Source: Plasticicumulans lactativorans (GTDB taxonomy: Bacteria; Pseudomonadota; Gammaproteobacteria; Competibacterales; Competibacteraceae). From it: a DNA stretch of 64,000 bases. Location: NCBI RefSeq assembly GCF_004341245.1, contig NZ_SLWY01000009.1:124001-188000 (forward strand), read 5' to 3'. Under the pieces are notes generated by a model that worked only from the letters and a program-made list of their open reading frames with translations, did not search any database and had not been told where the DNA came from. Made by a program: the position numbers and the translations under genes. Below, in pieces: positions 1 through 10,871 of this stretch. Every line of letters starts with the position of its first letter. Position 1 is the first letter of the stretch.

Positions 1-1019
1 TGCAGGCTGTAGCCGGCGAGGTAGCGGGCTTTGGCCTCGGTGCCGGCATCGGGCGCGAAGACGAGTTCGCGGTCCTCGATGGTGGCGAGGAAGATCAGGC
101 GGTAGACCAGCCGCAGCAGTTGCTCGAAGCAGGCGCGGGCGTCGAGCTCACCGGCCTCGATGCGGCGGCGCAGCGCGGTGTTGCCGGAGTGGGCGAGAAA
201 GCCGGTGCCGAGGCTGCGCAGCGCCTCGGTGACGCCGACCCGCAGGCGCTCGCGGGCGCGGATGCCGTCCTCCTGCGCGGTGTTGTGCCAGCGCTCCAGC
301 GGGCAATCGGCGGGGTCGGCCTCAGCCCCGGCCCCTCTCGCGCCCGCGGGAGCGGGGAGAAACCGGCTGGCATGGGCGAGCAGCCACAGCGCGGCGAAGT
401 CGGGGTACAGCTCCTCGGTGAAGAGGGTTTCGAGGTCGGCTTCGAGGTAGGCCGGGCGGGTCAGGCTGGGGTTGTCGCGCAGCACGCGCAGCCTGAGGCC
501 GTTGCTGACCAGCGCCCATCGGCACGCCGGGCTGGCGTTCAGGAACTCCTGGGCGAGCAGGAAGGGCGAGCGGCGGTGTCCGCCGTCGCCGTGGCGGCTG
601 CCCGGCTGGTCCAGCCCCTGATCGTGGGCCGCGAACACCAGCGGCACGCGACCATCGCCTGCGGCAAAGCCGATGGGGAAGCTGCGTTCGCCGAGCGTGA
701 GCTGGCCGATGGCTTTCAGGTCGGTGAATCCGAGCACCTGGCGGCAGAAGGGTTCGAGAAACTCGCGCACGGTGAGGGTGTACGCGTCGACGTCGGTCCG
801 TTGCCGCCGGATGCCGAAGTCCCGCCAGAGGTTCTGGGCGATCTTCCAGTAGCGGCCGATCTCGTCGCGCAGCTTGAGGCCGCGGGGGACGTCGTAATCG
901 GCGTCATGCTGCTCCGCGGCTTCGAGGTGGGCGACCTTGTCGAGGAAATCGGGTGCGAGCAGCCCGCCTTCGAGGCGCAGGGCGGTGAAGGCGAGTTCCC
1001 GGTGCGAACGGCGGGCCAT
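1..1019 (-). CDS. Eco57I-like N6-adenine DNA methyltransferase, N-terminal part (runs off left edge)
   Basis: The frame is open from the ATG at 1019 to the window edge, giving 339 codons of a longer protein. A purine-rich ribosome site (AAGGGAAG) precedes the start. The visible part (FLEPFCRQVLGF, LVFAAHDQGLD, WALVSNGLRLRVLRDN, YRLIFLATIEDRELVF) matches the helical N-terminal region of type IIG/Eco57I-class restriction-modification methylases. The catalytic NPPY motif would lie outside the window. It is last in a defence operon behind two helicases and a toxin-antitoxin pair, so it probably marks host DNA for that system. Residues about 220-233 ([16 protein letters not shown]) appear to be a translated palindromic repeat. 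Family assignment is fairly good; catalytic competence cannot be judged. Confidence 0.75.
   Translation of the reverse strand, partial: MARRSHRELAFTALRLEGGLLAPDFLDKVAHLEAAEQHDADYDVPRGLKLRDEIGRYWKIAQNLWRDFGIRRQRTDVDAYTLTVREFLEPFCRQVLGFTDLKAIGQLTLGERSFPIGFAAGDGRVPLVFAAHDQGLDQPGSRHGDGGHRRSPFLLAQEFLNASPACRWALVSNGLRLRVLRDNPSLTRPAYLEADLETLFTEELYPDFAALWLLAHASRFLPAPAGARGAGAEADPADCPLERWHNTAQEDGIRARERLRVGVTEALRSLGTGFLAHSGNTALRRRIEAGELDARACFEQLLRLVYRLIFLATIEDRELVFAPDAGTEAKARYLAGYSL
321..361. repeat. REP-like palindromic element inside the methyltransferase gene
   Basis: A C-rich stretch (CAGCCCCGGCCCCTCTCGCG) is followed by a G-rich complement. It resembles the intergenic elements at 10109, 29473 and 39659. 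It is read in frame as a low-complexity Pro/Ala/Gly segment. Confidence 0.45.
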
Positions 1020-1064
1020 GTGGTCTTCCCTTTTTCTTGTGCGGGTCGAAGCCGAGCCGGTGGC

Positions 1065-1490
1065 TCAGGGCGTGTCCAGGTAGATGTCCACGGTGGCGGT
1101 GGTCCAGGTCGGCACCCCGGTGCCGAAAAAATCCTGGTCTTCGGTCCAGATCGGGCAATTCATCAACAGGGCGGCGGCCAGCGCCGGCCAGTCCCGTTCG
1201 TCGCGCCGGCCGATGCGGGCGCGGGCCTCGGTTTCGACGAGCGCGAGTTCTTCCTGGCCGACCAGTTGGATGGCGCTCATCACCGTGTCCAGCGACGCTT
1301 TCCAGATCGATTCCGGAATGCCGCGCCGGGGGGCCAGTTGCGCCAGGTAGCGACGGGCTTCCTCGAAGTTCGCTTCGGCCACGTAAAACGCCACCTGTTC
1401 GCTGGCCGCGGCGATCCGTTGCCGAACGCGTTGCCCGAAGACTGCACGAATCAGGATGTTGGCATCGATGACCAAGCGCTTACCCTGCAT
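1065..1490 (-). CDS. PIN-domain toxin (VapC-like ribonuclease)
   Basis: This 141-aa protein has the PIN acidic residues: Asp in VIDANILI near residue 9, Glu in the middle helices (EANFEEAR), Asp in RRDERDWP and the pair in WTEDQDFF near the C-terminus. PIN toxins are Mg-dependent ribonucleases that usually cleave tRNA or rRNA. Its start overlaps the 3' end of the upstream Phd-like antitoxin by 11 bp, the usual antitoxin-first arrangement. The pair lies between the SNF2 helicase and the methyltransferase of a defence operon on the same strand, so it could act as an abortive module or as a stabiliser of the locus. Target RNA is unknown. Confidence 0.85.
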   Translation of the reverse strand: MQGKRLVIDANILIRAVFGQRVRQRIAAASEQVAFYVAEANFEEARRYLAQLAPRRGIPESIWKASLDTVMSAIQLVGQEELALVETEARARIGRRDERDWPALAAALLMNCPIWTEDQDFFGTGVPTWTTATVDIYLDTP

Positions 1491-1740
1491 CTTGCATTCT
1501 GCGCCAGGCGGTGAAGTCGGCCGCCAGTTCCTCCTCGGTAATGCCGAGGCGGGTCATCTCCTCCTGCATCCGGCGGCCGGCTTCGAGCAGAGCGTCGCGC
1601 TCCGATTGGTTGGGGCGCTTCGGCACCGGGATGTAGAAACCGATGGTCTGGCCGTGGCGGGTGATCTCGATGGGGACCGAGGATTCGAGGTATTCCGCCA
1701 GCTTCTCGCGCAGTTCACGCATCCCGATTCGCAGGCTCAT
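1480..1740 (-). CDS. Phd/YefM-type antitoxin
   Basis: This 86-aa protein begins MSLRIGMRELREKLAEYLE and continues with PIEITRHGQTIGFYIP. That is the Phd/YefM fold: an N-terminal DNA-binding and dimerisation part followed by a toxin-binding helical tail rich in Glu and Arg. It would neutralise the PIN toxin encoded immediately downstream, whose start overlaps its last 11 bp. Such antitoxins normally repress their own operon. A 49-bp gap separates it from the SNF2 gene upstream, so it could also have its own promoter. Assignment rests on the motif and on its pairing with the PIN gene. Confidence 0.82.
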   Translation of the reverse strand: MSLRIGMRELREKLAEYLESSVPIEITRHGQTIGFYIPVPKRPNQSERDALLEAGRRMQEEMTRLGITEEELAADFTAWRRMQDAG

Positions 1741-1789
1741 GGCAGGTGCTCAAGCAGTTGTGTACGCAATTATTAGCACACACGCCTCA

Positions 1790-4636
1790 TCAGGCGGGCA
1801 GCAGCACGAACACGCCCATCACGTCGACCGGCAGGCTGGCGGTGACGCGGTATTCGCCCCGGCCCTGCGCGGCTTCGCGCACGCGGCGGTGATCATCGAG
1901 CAGTTGCCGGGCGCGTTCGTGCGCCAGTGCTTCGAGCATCGGTTGCAGGTCCGGCAGTTGGTCGAGCGCGCGCCGGACGTGCTGGTCGCGCAGCGGCGGC
2001 GGCATGTTGCGCGCGGCTTCGGCAACCATCAGCGCGCGCGCGGTGGCATCGTCGAGCGGCGTGGCGGACTGGCCGGCCGGCACTCCGAGGGTCAGCGCTT
2101 CTTCACACAGCAGCAGGCGGGAGCGGCCGCGATGCACCACGGTGAGCTGATGGCGCAGGCGGACGAGCAGCACGGTGGTGCGGGTGTCGACCGCTGCCGT
2201 GAAGAGGGCGCCGGTGCGGGCGGCCAGCTCGGGTGCCCCCGCATCGTTGCCGCCATCGGCGTCGAGGGCGGTTTCCAGCAGGTGGTCCGCCAGCACCGCC
2301 ACCAGCGGGTGCGTGCGGTGGATGAAGGTCGCGCCGGACGCCGGCGGCTGGTGGAAGTCGATGCGCAGCGTGCCGCTCAGGCCCTCGCCCACGAGCCGTT
2401 CGCGTACCGCGGCCGGCAGCCCGGAGGCATGGAGCTTCCAGTGGGTGACGCCGGCCCGGGTGGTGGCTTCCAGCGGCGCCCCGAGTTGCGTGGCGGCCCG
2501 TCTGACGAAGCGCTCGACCTCGGCTTCGCCGCCGAGCACGGCCAGCGTCTTGCGCCATTCGGGCAGCACGTCCTCGGGCTTCAGGCGGCGCTGGGCGAAC
2601 AGCGTGCGGTTCTTCGCCGCCTTCTCGCGGGCCGACTGCCAGGCGGTGGCGATGGCCTGTTCGGGCTCGCCGAAGTCCAGGGCGATCTGCGGGGCCATCG
2701 CCCCGGTTTGCCCCTTGCGCAGCAGTACCGCACCGACCAGGGCCTGGGTCAGTTTGCCGGTGTCGTCGGGCATCGGTACCAGTACGCCGAGTTCCTTGCG
2801 GATGCTCTCGGCCTTGCGCAGGATCACCTGCAGCACCGCACCGTCGACCGGGTTGTCCTGGCCGAACAGCATGGTGGTGCGTACCTCGCGCGCCTCCTGG
2901 CCGAAGCGGTCGACACGGCCTTCGCGCTGTTCGTGGCGGGTCGGGTTCCAGGACAGGTCGTAATGGACCACGGCGGTGAACAGGTTCTGCAGATTGATGC
3001 CTTCGGAGAGGCAATCGGTGGCGACCAGGATGCGTCGCTCGCTGTCACCCATCGCCTCGACCTCGGCTTCGCGTTCCGCCGAGGCGAGCGCGCCCGTCAC
3101 CGGCACGACCCGGTGGTCCGGGAAGGCGGCGCGCACGTGCTCCGCCACGTAGTGCGCGGTGGCGATGTAGCGGCAGAAGACCACCGGCTGGAAGCCGGCG
3201 CCGGTGAGTTCCTGCAGGTGCTCGACGAGGCGTCTGAGCTTGGGATCGCGGGCGGTGCCGGCAAGCCCCTCGGCGCGGTCGATCAGGTCGGTCAGGCGCG
3301 CGCCGTCCTCGGTGCGGGCACCGGGCTCGATGTCCTGGGTGGAGAGATCGTCTTCGCTGCCGTCGAGTACGCGCTCGCGGCCCTGCGCGTCGGCCTCCTC
3401 CAGCGCGAGCGCCGCGTCGTCGCCGGCTGCCGCGAAGTCGCCGCCGGCGAGGCGCGTGCGCAGCGCGTTCACCGCTGCGGCGGGTGATGACGAGATGCAG
3501 CGCAGCAGCGCGAGCGCCGCCCACCAGCTCATGCGCTGCTGCAGGAGGGCCTGGCCTTCGGCACGGGCGACGAGTTCGCGGGCGTAATCGAGCACGTCGT
3601 CGAAGAGCCGCCCCCAGTCGCCGGTGAGCCGGTAGGTGATCTCGGTGCTCAGCCGCTCGGGGAAGACCTGACGGTCCTGCCATTCGTCGATGTCCGGCCG
3701 GCGGCGCTGCACGAAATGGCCGGCGAGCTGCTCGCGCAGCGGCTTGCGGCCATCGGACGGGATGTCCTTGAGGTCGCGGAACTCGGGCTTGAGCAGGCCG
3801 AGCAGGTTGTAGAAGGCGTCCTCGTCGCCGGAGTGCGGCGTGGCGGTGAGCAGCACCAGGTGTCGTGTGGCGTCCTCGGCCAATCCCTTGAGCAGGGCGT
3901 AGCGCTGCTGACGCCCCTGGCCGCTGTGGGTGCAGGTGTGGGCCTCGTCGACGATGACGCATTCCGGGCATGCGCGCTGGAATTCGTCGCGCCTGCGATC
4001 CGATTTGATGTAGTCCAGGCTCACCACGGTGAAGGGGTGGGCTTCGAAGATCGACTGGTTGGCGGGCAGGCCGCGCTCGAGGCGGCCGGCCGTCGTGCTG
4101 CGCACGACCACCGCATCGATGTGGAAGCGCTCCTTCAGTTCGCGTTGCCACTGTTCGCAAAGGTGCGGCGGACAGAGGACGGCGAGGCGCGAAATCTCGC
4201 CGCGGTCGAGCAGTTCGCGGACGATGAGCGCGGCCTCGATGGTTTTGCCGATGCCGACGTCGTCGGCGATCAGCAGGCGCACCACGTCCTGCTTCAACGC
4301 CATCAGCAGCGGAACGAGCTGGTAGGCGCGTGGTTCGACCGCGATGTTGCCGAAGCTGCGGAAAGGGCCGGCACCGCTGCGCAGCTTCAGTTGCAGTGCG
4401 TCGCCGAGCAGTTGCCCGGCGGCGAAGTTCGAGGCCTGCCCGACCGTCGGCCAGGGGAAGGTCGCAGGGCCGACCGGGCCAGGCTCGATGGGCAGGTAGA
4501 TGAGCGTGGCATCTCCTTCGGTGGCGCCGAGCGGGCGCAGATGCAGGGTGTCGTCCGAGGACTGCGGCAGCACGATCCATTCGCGACCGCGGGCGGAAAC
4601 GAGACTGCCAGGCTGAAACGAAACGGTGAGCGTCAT
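1790..4636 (-). CDS. SNF2/RapA-type helicase-related ATPase of a DISARM-like defence locus
   Basis: This 948-aa protein starts at the ATG at 4636, which overlaps the stop of the upstream helicase as ATGA. A longer in-frame start at 4849 is unlikely because it would run 70 codons into that gene. Motifs in order: Walker A in [19 protein letters not shown] box in VIVDEAHTC, motif [15 protein letters not shown], and the second RecA domain with [13 protein letters not shown] and [10 protein letters not shown]. This is the SNF2/RapA-like double-stranded DNA translocase class. In DISARM the corresponding protein is DrmD. The coupling suggests a stoichiometric complex with the DUF1998 helicase. No C-terminal domain could be named. 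Confidence 0.85.
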   Translation of the reverse strand: MTLTVSFQPGSLVSARGREWIVLPQSSDDTLHLRPLGATEGDATLIYLPIEPGPVGPATFPWPTVGQASNFAAGQLLGDALQLKLRSGAGPFRSFGNIAVEPRAYQLVPLLMALKQDVVRLLIADDVGIGKTIEAALIVRELLDRGEISRLAVLCPPHLCEQWQRELKERFHIDAVVVRSTTAGRLERGLPANQSIFEAHPFTVVSLDYIKSDRRRDEFQRACPECVIVDEAHTCTHSGQGRQQRYALLKGLAEDATRHLVLLTATPHSGDEDAFYNLLGLLKPEFRDLKDIPSDGRKPLREQLAGHFVQRRRPDIDEWQDRQVFPERLSTEITYRLTGDWGRLFDDVLDYARELVARAEGQALLQQRMSWWAALALLRCISSSPAAAVNALRTRLAGGDFAAAGDDAALALEEADAQGRERVLDGSEDDLSTQDIEPGARTEDGARLTDLIDRAEGLAGTARDPKLRRLVEHLQELTGAGFQPVVFCRYIATAHYVAEHVRAAFPDHRVVPVTGALASAEREAEVEAMGDSERRILVATDCLSEGINLQNLFTAVVHYDLSWNPTRHEQREGRVDRFGQEAREVRTTMLFGQDNPVDGAVLQVILRKAESIRKELGVLVPMPDDTGKLTQALVGAVLLRKGQTGAMAPQIALDFGEPEQAIATAWQSAREKAAKNRTLFAQRRLKPEDVLPEWRKTLAVLGGEAEVERFVRRAATQLGAPLEATTRAGVTHWKLHASGLPAAVRERLVGEGLSGTLRIDFHQPPASGATFIHRTHPLVAVLADHLLETALDADGGNDAGAPELAARTGALFTAAVDTRTTVLLVRLRHQLTVVHRGRSRLLLCEEALTLGVPAGQSATPLDDATARALMVAEAARNMPPPLRDQHVRRALDQLPDLQPMLEALAHERARQLLDDHRRVREAAQGRGEYRVTASLPVDVMGVFVLLPA

Positions 4637-7600
4637 GGTCGCGTGTTTCCGGTGCCGAACAGGGCCGCGTGAGCCTCGAAGACCGCCGGCCAGGCGGCGG
4701 TTTCCCTGGAAAAACGGACGACGTAGAACCCACCGGCATCGAGGCAGGCGTCGATGGCCGCATCCCTGCGCGCCTGTTCGGCTGCATCGTGATGCGGACC
4801 GTCGATGAAGACGGCGGCGTTCCAGTCGTCGTAGAAGTAATCCGCGCACGTGGTGCAGCGCTCGATGACGTGCTGGCCGCGATCCGGCAGGCGGTAGCCG
4901 TGCGCCTGCACGTAAGCGAGCCAGGCCCGTTCCAGCGAGCTTGCGGCGAGGCGTTCCAGTTCGCCCCGCTGCTGCGCCGGGTCGCGGCCGAAGCTGCCGA
5001 CTTCACCGCGTGCACGCGCCAGCCGGCACAGGATATCGAGCACTCGGCCCTGGTTGTCCTTGTCCTGGCGATCGATGTGGAGGTGGTCGGGCTGGTTGTA
5101 GTACGAGAGCAGGCACCTGTAGCAGCCGGCCTCGCAGATGGGATGGCCGTCGGCGTCGGTTTCCTCGGTCAGCGTACTGCCATCCCCGAGCCCGTCGCCC
5201 GGTAGCCTGAAGTGCATGATGGATAGCGCTTCGGCCGCGACCCGGGCCAGCGCCGCCGGTTCGGTGGCGATGCGGGTGAGCACGCCGGCGCCGCCTTCGG
5301 CCGATTCGTAGAACAGGATGGAGCGGCGCAGGTCGGCCTTGGGTAGCGGTTCGGCCATCAGTTCGGTTTCTTCGAGCTGGTAGAGCGCCTCGATGCCGCG
5401 CTTGAGCGCGTACTGCAGGGTCGCCATCGTCTTGATGTCGAGTTCTTCGGGCGGACGCACGATCAGCACGTTACGGCGATCCTCCACATAGGGGACGATG
5501 CGCTGCGGTGGTGTCTTGTCGGGCGGTGCGTCGGGGTCGGGTTCGCCGGTTTCCTCGCTGCCCCCCATCCAGTGACCGGTGACGGGGTTGATCATGAAGC
5601 CCTGCAGGCTCTTTTCCTTGCGGCGGCGCCAGCCCAGGTTCATGCGCCAGACGGTGGCGGTGGGGCCGTATTGCAGTTCCAGCACCTGGCCGTCGGCGTC
5701 GTCCAGCACGCTGCGCATCACCTGCAGCTTGCCTTCCTGTTCGCCGAACTGGAGGGTGGTCTGCATCTCGTAGCCCTGGCGCACCCGCTCTTCCTCGTTG
5801 GCGGTGATGCGCTCGGAGCGCTTGGTCGAGACGTTTTCGATGCGGTAGAGGTTCTGCACCGGGACGGCGTCGGCCAGCGCTGCACTGCACGACATGCAGC
5901 GTTCGGCGTCGCGCTGGCTGCGAAAGTGGCCGTAGCCGCAGGCCGGGCAGATGCGCGCTACGTCGGTGGTGAGCCTGGCACCGACCGATACCTGGTCTTC
6001 GGCCCCCACCGAGAGCATGGCGCGGGTGACGCGGTACTGGCTGCCTTCGTGATAGATGAGGCTGTACGGTCCGAATTCGGCGAGCGCGAGGAAACGCGGG
6101 CGCGACAGGAAGTTTTCCCGACCGATCCTGCCCTTGCGTGCGGGGATGTAGGCCATCAGCGGCAGGCGCGGGAAGTTGTAGCCGGGCAGGAAGCCCTGAC
6201 TCGCCAGGTAGCGGTAAGTGTAGAAGTCCGAATTTGCCGAACCGGACTCCTGCAGCAGCAGGGATTGCTGGCGGAAGGCCTCGTCGTGGCGTTGCTTGGC
6301 ATCGCGCCGGTCGCGTTCGCTCGCCGCCGGATTGTTCATGACCTTCTGGTTGATCGCCATCTGCCGCTTGGTGGCGGCGAAGAGGTCGCGCCAGCGATCG
6401 AGTGCACGGTCGAAGGATGCGAAGGCGCGCCGGAAGATCTGCTCGGCGAAACGCTCGTCGTACCACGGTGCCTGGTCGGCGGTAAGTTCGTCGCGGAGCA
6501 TCGCCAGTACGCGCAGGCCCCGTTCGTGGGCGCGCCGCTGCGGCGCATCGGCGTCCATCTGGGTGCGATGTGCCTCGGTGAGCGGGGCCGCGGGATCGTT
6601 CATGTCGAGCAGCCCGCGCACGCTGTTGTCGAGCTTCTTGCCGGTTTCGGCCAGCCAGAGGGCGTGCAGGTGGCTCTGGATGAGCTCCCGGTTGGCAAGG
6701 TCGAGCGTCGGCGGGTTGACCTGGCCGTGCACCATCCGCGCCGGATCACGAAAGAAGTACTGGTCGTGAGGTGACTGCGCTGCACAGTACGTGATCACGA
6801 GCGCCGGCTGGCCGGCACGGCCGGCGCGGCCGCTGCGCTGGGCATAGTTTGCCGGCGTGGGGGGGACGTTGCGCAGATAGACCGTGTTCAGCGAGGCGAT
6901 GTCCACCCCCAGCTCCATCGTCGGCGAGCAGAACAGGACCGGCAGCCACTCCAGCGGTTTCCCCTTGGCCTGCAGCCACTCTGCGCGATCCTTGGCGGAA
7001 AAGCGGAAGCGTGCCTCACGTTCCAGGCGGTCGTCCTGTTCGACCTGCGCGGTGTGCTCGCGGGCCTCGAACTCGAACAACCGATGGACCGGATTGGCCA
7101 GCATGGCGGCGACGTTGCCGTAGAGGTTGCGGAAAAAGACGTTGTCGTCCGAGCCCTTCCGGCTCTTGCCGTCGCCGAGCGTCCACAGCAGCCCCGTGCC
7201 GTTGAGCCGGTAACCGGGCATGCCGAACTCGGTTTCCTCGGCAACCACTAGCCCGTAAGACTTCGCCGCCCGCAACAGGGCCTTGACGATGTCCTCGTAC
7301 TGCTCGTCCTTGATCTCGACGGCATGCGGATTGTCAGCGCCGTCCGCTTCGCGCCAGGTGCCGGGTTTCTTGATTTCCCGGCCGAGCTTGGAGCGTGCGC
7401 TGCCGGAGACGAGGTATTCGACGTTGCGGCGGTCTTCGTCGCGGGGCCTGCCGGTGGTGATGAACCAGTTCGCCGCAACGGGCGTTTCGTCTTCGGTGAA
7501 GCCCCAGGGTTCGCGCAGGTTCGCGTAGCTGGAGGTCTTGAGCTTGTCGAGCTCGGCGCGGTCGAGGTAGCGCGAGGCCAGGCACAAGCCCTGGCGCATG

Positions 7601-9942
7601 GCGTCGAACAGCATGACTAGCAGACGTTTGCGTACGTCGGGGGAGGCGTGCTGCAGCGCAAGAGGGGCGTCCTGCCATTCGTGCGCGTCGGCGGCGAGAT
7701 CGTCGAGATCCTGGTAGCCGATGCACACCAGGCCGAGCTGTTCGAGGTTGGGGTTGTTGAAGCGCCAGCCACGGCGCAGATCGAAGTACACCCGGTAGCC
7801 CAGGATCGCCCGCATGAAGTCCTGTACCTGGCGCCGGGCATTCCCCTTGACGTCGGGCTCCTGCATGTACTCCGCGCGTACGCCGGGGTCGTCGCGGTTG
7901 AAGCCGAGGGCCCGGAAGACGGCATCGGGGACGTCGCTTTCGGTCAGGCTGCCGCCCGCGTTGTCCACTGCCGCGAGCAGGGCGGCGCGTTGCAGCAGCA
8001 CTTGCAGGAAGTCGTTGAAATGTCCGACCTGCAGGGAAGCGTCCTGGCGGTTGTCGGTAAAACCGAGAACCTTCTTCGCCTCGTCCCCGAGCTGCCTGTC
8101 TTCCTCATACAGGTAACGCAAGGCCGACAGCGTGAGCATGGTCGTGGCGGAACTCCGGCCTTCGCCCGAGAGCCCCCTGAGTCGCAACGACTCCTTGCCG
8201 GACACCTGGTGGACGACCCCGCAGCGCAGGCAGAAGCCGAAGCGCCCCGGAATGTACCAGCCGGGGGTGCCGTCCGCGGCATGACGACCTTCCGCGTCGA
8301 CGCGCACGCAGGATGGCTGGCGTTTCCGGTAATTCGCTTTCAGCTTGAGATCGCCGTTCTGTTTCCGTTCGAGCCAGGGTTCCGGATAACGGTCGAGCGT
8401 GTCGTTCCAGACGCCGCCGGCGTCGGGCATGAAGTAGCCACTCTTGACGTCCTCGTCGTCGTGGCTGCGCTCTTCGATATCACGCGGATTGAAGGTGCGG
8501 CCGTCCGGGCCTTGTTCGTCCCAGACCGGTATGTATTCCTGCCCGCATTCACGGCAGAAGTGCAGGGCAAACAGGCGACGGCTGCGATCACCGGGCACGA
8601 ACTGACTGCCCTCCAGGGTCAGGAAGCGTCGTCCCTCGGCTTCCAGTGTCCCGTACACCTTGCTCCCGCCGGAAATGAACTGATGCAACTTGAAGGCGAA
8701 GAGGCTGCGGCCGCCCGCGTCGAGCGATTTGTCGGTCGTCCGGTAGGCGAGCAGCAGGAATTCGGCGAGGGCCTTGCGGGCCGCCGCCTGTTCGACCCCC
8801 GCATCGGCCGCGAGACGCGAACTCGCGTCGTCGAGCGTCATGGGCCGTGCCCGGCGCCATTTCGCCTCGTCGAGGGACAGGCCGAGCGTCAGTTCGATCC
8901 AGATCGCCAGGGGGTGCCGTGCGAGTTCCTCGAACGATGCCTGCGCGGGCACCCCGGCATGAATCGCCGGCCCGATCTGCGCGGACACGTGCGCGATCAG
9001 CAGGTGCTCCGGCGTCACCCGCCGCAGCGTTTCGGTGATGACGTGGGTGGCGGCGATGTGTGTTCCGAAAAGCCGACTCGCGACTTCGGCGACTTTTTCG
9101 TTTCTTTCCCGTTCGGAGCCCTCGGTGGCCATGGTGGCGGATGTGCCGATGCATTGCAGGTCATCGGCCAGGGCCTCGCGCACGCGCCGCACCAGCAAGG
9201 CGACATCGGCGCCTTGCCGGCCCCGGTAGGTGTGGAGTTCGTCGAGCACCAGAAAGCGCAAGCCCTTGGCGTTGCGGATGACCGCCTTGTCCTTGTCGTC
9301 CTGACGGGTCATCAGGAGTTCGAGCATCATGAAATTGGTCAGCAGGATGTCCGGCGGGTTGGCCGCCAGCCGCTGGCGCTCGTCATCGCTTTCCTGGCCG
9401 GTGTAGCGACCGTAGCTCACGGGAGGATGGTCGCCGTACCCGGAAAGGAACTTGCCGAGCTCTTCGAGCTGGCTGTTGGCGAGTGCATTCATCGGGTAGA
9501 TGACGATGGCGCGGGTGCGCGGCGACTTGTCGATCGCCTTGGCCTTGAGGATCGCATCGACGATCGGGATGAAATAGGCGAGCGATTTTCCCGAGCCCGT
9601 CCCGGTGGTCAGCACGTAGCTTGCACCGCGCTGGGCGAGGCCGATCGCTTCTTCCTGATGCTTGAACAGCGTCAGTGACGTGCCCGGGTTCGAGGAGGTC
9701 TTACCGGCGCGGAAGATTCGTGCGCATTCCGGATGCAACGCGCCATCGGTGAGCAGATGTTCGACACGGCGACCAGCCTGGAAATTCGGATTGATCTGCA
9801 CCAGCGGCGCCGGCCAATAGCGTTCGGAGCCGTATTCACCGTCGACGAACGCCTTGATGTCGGCAGCGCAAATGCGCGTGAAACTGCGCGTGAACGCGGC
9901 GTAGTCGGAGACGAGTTTCTCTCGGAAGGCAAACACATCCAT
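4633..9942 (-). CDS. Large DEAD/DEAH-type helicase with DUF1998-like and C-terminal nuclease-like domains
   Basis: This 1769-aa protein has Walker A in [13 protein letters not shown], the box [13 protein letters not shown] (DELH), motif [11 protein letters not shown], and motifs [12 protein letters not shown] and [13 protein letters not shown]. Cysteine pairs that could bind zinc occur in [17 protein letters not shown] and CPACGYGH. The C-terminal third ends in [17 protein letters not shown], typical of DUF1998. After it, [13 protein letters not shown] and YVVRFSRE look like a PD-(D/E)XK nuclease of the DUF559/Vsr type. This layout recalls MrfA, DruE of Druantia, and DrmA plus DrmB of DISARM in one chain. 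It is first in the operon, and its TGA overlaps the SNF2 start. The nuclease call is tentative. Confidence 0.82.
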   Translation of the reverse strand: MDVFAFREKLVSDYAAFTRSFTRICAADIKAFVDGEYGSERYWPAPLVQINPNFQAGRRVEHLLTDGALHPECARIFRAGKTSSNPGTSLTLFKHQEEAIGLAQRGASYVLTTGTGSGKSLAYFIPIVDAILKAKAIDKSPRTRAIVIYPMNALANSQLEELGKFLSGYGDHPPVSYGRYTGQESDDERQRLAANPPDILLTNFMMLELLMTRQDDKDKAVIRNAKGLRFLVLDELHTYRGRQGADVALLVRRVREALADDLQCIGTSATMATEGSERERNEKVAEVASRLFGTHIAATHVITETLRRVTPEHLLIAHVSAQIGPAIHAGVPAQASFEELARHPLAIWIELTLGLSLDEAKWRRARPMTLDDASSRLAADAGVEQAAARKALAEFLLLAYRTTDKSLDAGGRSLFAFKLHQFISGGSKVYGTLEAEGRRFLTLEGSQFVPGDRSRRLFALHFCRECGQEYIPVWDEQGPDGRTFNPRDIEERSHDDEDVKSGYFMPDAGGVWNDTLDRYPEPWLERKQNGDLKLKANYRKRQPSCVRVDAEGRHAADGTPGWYIPGRFGFCLRCGVVHQVSGKESLRLRGLSGEGRSSATTMLTLSALRYLYEEDRQLGDEAKKVLGFTDNRQDASLQVGHFNDFLQVLLQRAALLAAVDNAGGSLTESDVPDAVFRALGFNRDDPGVRAEYMQEPDVKGNARRQVQDFMRAILGYRVYFDLRRGWRFNNPNLEQLGLVCIGYQDLDDLAADAHEWQDAPLALQHASPDVRKRLLVMLFDAMRQGLCLASRYLDRAELDKLKTSSYANLREPWGFTEDETPVAANWFITTGRPRDEDRRNVEYLVSGSARSKLGREIKKPGTWREADGADNPHAVEIKDEQYEDIVKALLRAAKSYGLVVAEETEFGMPGYRLNGTGLLWTLGDGKSRKGSDDNVFFRNLYGNVAAMLANPVHRLFEFEAREHTAQVEQDDRLEREARFRFSAKDRAEWLQAKGKPLEWLPVLFCSPTMELGVDIASLNTVYLRNVPPTPANYAQRSGRAGRAGQPALVITYCAAQSPHDQYFFRDPARMVHGQVNPPTLDLANRELIQSHLHALWLAETGKKLDNSVRGLLDMNDPAAPLTEAHRTQMDADAPQRRAHERGLRVLAMLRDELTADQAPWYDERFAEQIFRRAFASFDRALDRWRDLFAATKRQMAINQKVMNNPAASERDRRDAKQRHDEAFRQQSLLLQESGSANSDFYTYRYLASQGFLPGYNFPRLPLMAYIPARKGRIGRENFLSRPRFLALAEFGPYSLIYHEGSQYRVTRAMLSVGAEDQVSVGARLTTDVARICPACGYGHFRSQRDAERCMSCSAALADAVPVQNLYRIENVSTKRSERITANEEERVRQGYEMQTTLQFGEQEGKLQVMRSVLDDADGQVLELQYGPTATVWRMNLGWRRRKEKSLQGFMINPVTGHWMGGSEETGEPDPDAPPDKTPPQRIVPYVEDRRNVLIVRPPEELDIKTMATLQYALKRGIEALYQLEETELMAEPLPKADLRRSILFYESAEGGAGVLTRIATEPAALARVAAEALSIMHFRLPGDGLGDGSTLTEETDADGHPICEAGCYRCLLSYYNQPDHLHIDRQDKDNQGRVLDILCRLARARGEVGSFGRDPAQQRGELERLAASSLERAWLAYVQAHGYRLPDRGQHVIERCTTCADYFYDDWNAAVFIDGPHHDAAEQARRDAAIDACLDAGGFYVVRFSRETAAWPAVFEAHAALFGTGNTRP

Positions 9943-10337
9943 CGGCGATGGGCTCCATGGCGATCGACGTATGCGGGAAGGCGGAGGCAGCGCGCGAATT
10001 CTGCCGCTTATTGATCAACTGCCGATTGGCAAAAATAGCGGTCGACACGGAAAAATCACAATCGCTGCGTGCCGGACGGCATTCCCTGCACGGCGCACCA
10101 CCGCGGGTGTCGCCTGAAGGAACCCTCACCCCTGCCCCCGAGGGAGAGGGGTTGTCGTGCGAAGGGGAGGGGCGCTCGGGGCGCGGGTCGGGCGGGGATT
10201 TTCCCGCTGCCGCCCTGGCATCGTCGTGGCGCCCGGCCATACTTGCCCGCGGGCGGCGCCGGAGAGCCTCCCGAGGGGCAGGACACCCGGCGCATGGACC
10301 CACTGTTCGTCAAGGAACCGTCCTGGAGGACACACCG
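9943..10337. other. Intergenic region between divergent helicase and hypothetical gene
   Basis: This 395-bp spacer separates the minus-strand defence operon from a plus-strand gene. It must hold the operon promoter, but I see no convincing -35/-10 pair. It contains an inverted TGCC-AATC-GGCA near 10025 and a REP-like element from 10109. Confidence 0.5.
10109..10175. repeat. REP-like GC-rich palindromic element
   Basis: The stretch CCCTCACCCCTGCCCCCGAG is followed by GGGAGAGGGG, giving an imperfect C-rich/G-rich hairpin. The same consensus recurs at 29473, 39659 and, inside pglX, at 59409. Confidence 0.6.
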
Positions 10338-10808
10338 ATGGAAAACCGCATTTCCGCCGAGTTGACCGACGAAGCCGTAGCCGCCGTGCTGGCCGCATTC
10401 GACACCATCGAGCAGCACCTGCCCTTCCTGCTGTCGCTCACCGCCGAGGAAAGCCGCCGCCTGCCGCGCATGGGCGACCGCAACACGCCCTTCGTGCAGG
10501 AAACGCTGCAGGTCGCGCACCTCGCCGCCGAGCACCTGCCGCGGCGCTTCGACCTCGCCGAGGTCGACCGCGACCTCGCGCTGTACCGGCGTTTCGCGCC
10601 GCTGTGCAAGCGCATGGAGAGCCTCGGCGAGCGCATGCAGGACACCCGCGACGTGCTCTCGTCGGACCTCTACCTCGCCTGCCTCGAAGCCTACCGCTAC
10701 CTCAAGGCCGCCGACCGCGCCGAGGGCCTGGAGACGCTGCTCGACCGCGTCGGGCGGCGCTTCGCCGGTCAGGGCCGCCGCGCCGCCGCCGACCCGACCC
10801 GTCCGTGA
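10338..10808 (+). CDS. Hypothetical helical protein
   Basis: I do not recognise this 156-aa protein. The ATG at 10338 is chosen because GGAGGA lies 7 bp upstream; the longer upstream frame crosses a repeat and lacks a ribosome site. The sequence is almost entirely helical and soluble, with a charged N-terminal half (DTIEQHLPFLL), the segment NTPFVQETLQVAHLAAEHLP, and a basic C-terminal tail. No cysteines cluster and no membrane segment is visible. It stands alone between the defence operon promoter region and a 21-bp repeat array, with no partner gene on its strand until 12096. Confidence 0.7.
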   Translation: MENRISAELTDEAVAAVLAAFDTIEQHLPFLLSLTAEESRRLPRMGDRNTPFVQETLQVAHLAAEHLPRRFDLAEVDRDLALYRRFAPLCKRMESLGERMQDTRDVLSSDLYLACLEAYRYLKAADRAEGLETLLDRVGRRFAGQGRRAAADPTRP

Positions 10809-10871
10809 GGAGGTCGTCCCGTGGGGGGGGCCGGCGTGGGATGGCACATCGCCGGTCCCCCACGGGGCGCA

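Noticed and set aside
120-1514. Long open plus-strand frame opposite the methylase, PIN and antitoxin genes
   Set aside because: It is an antisense shadow of GC-rich coding DNA; the minus strand shows clear protein families.
4636-4849. Earlier start for the SNF2 gene at 4849
   Set aside because: The extra 71 residues are an Arg-rich shadow of the helicase C-terminus; ATG at 4636 gives a standard ATGA overlap.
7648-9678. 676-codon plus-strand frame
   Set aside because: Antisense to the large helicase; no motif, no ribosome site.
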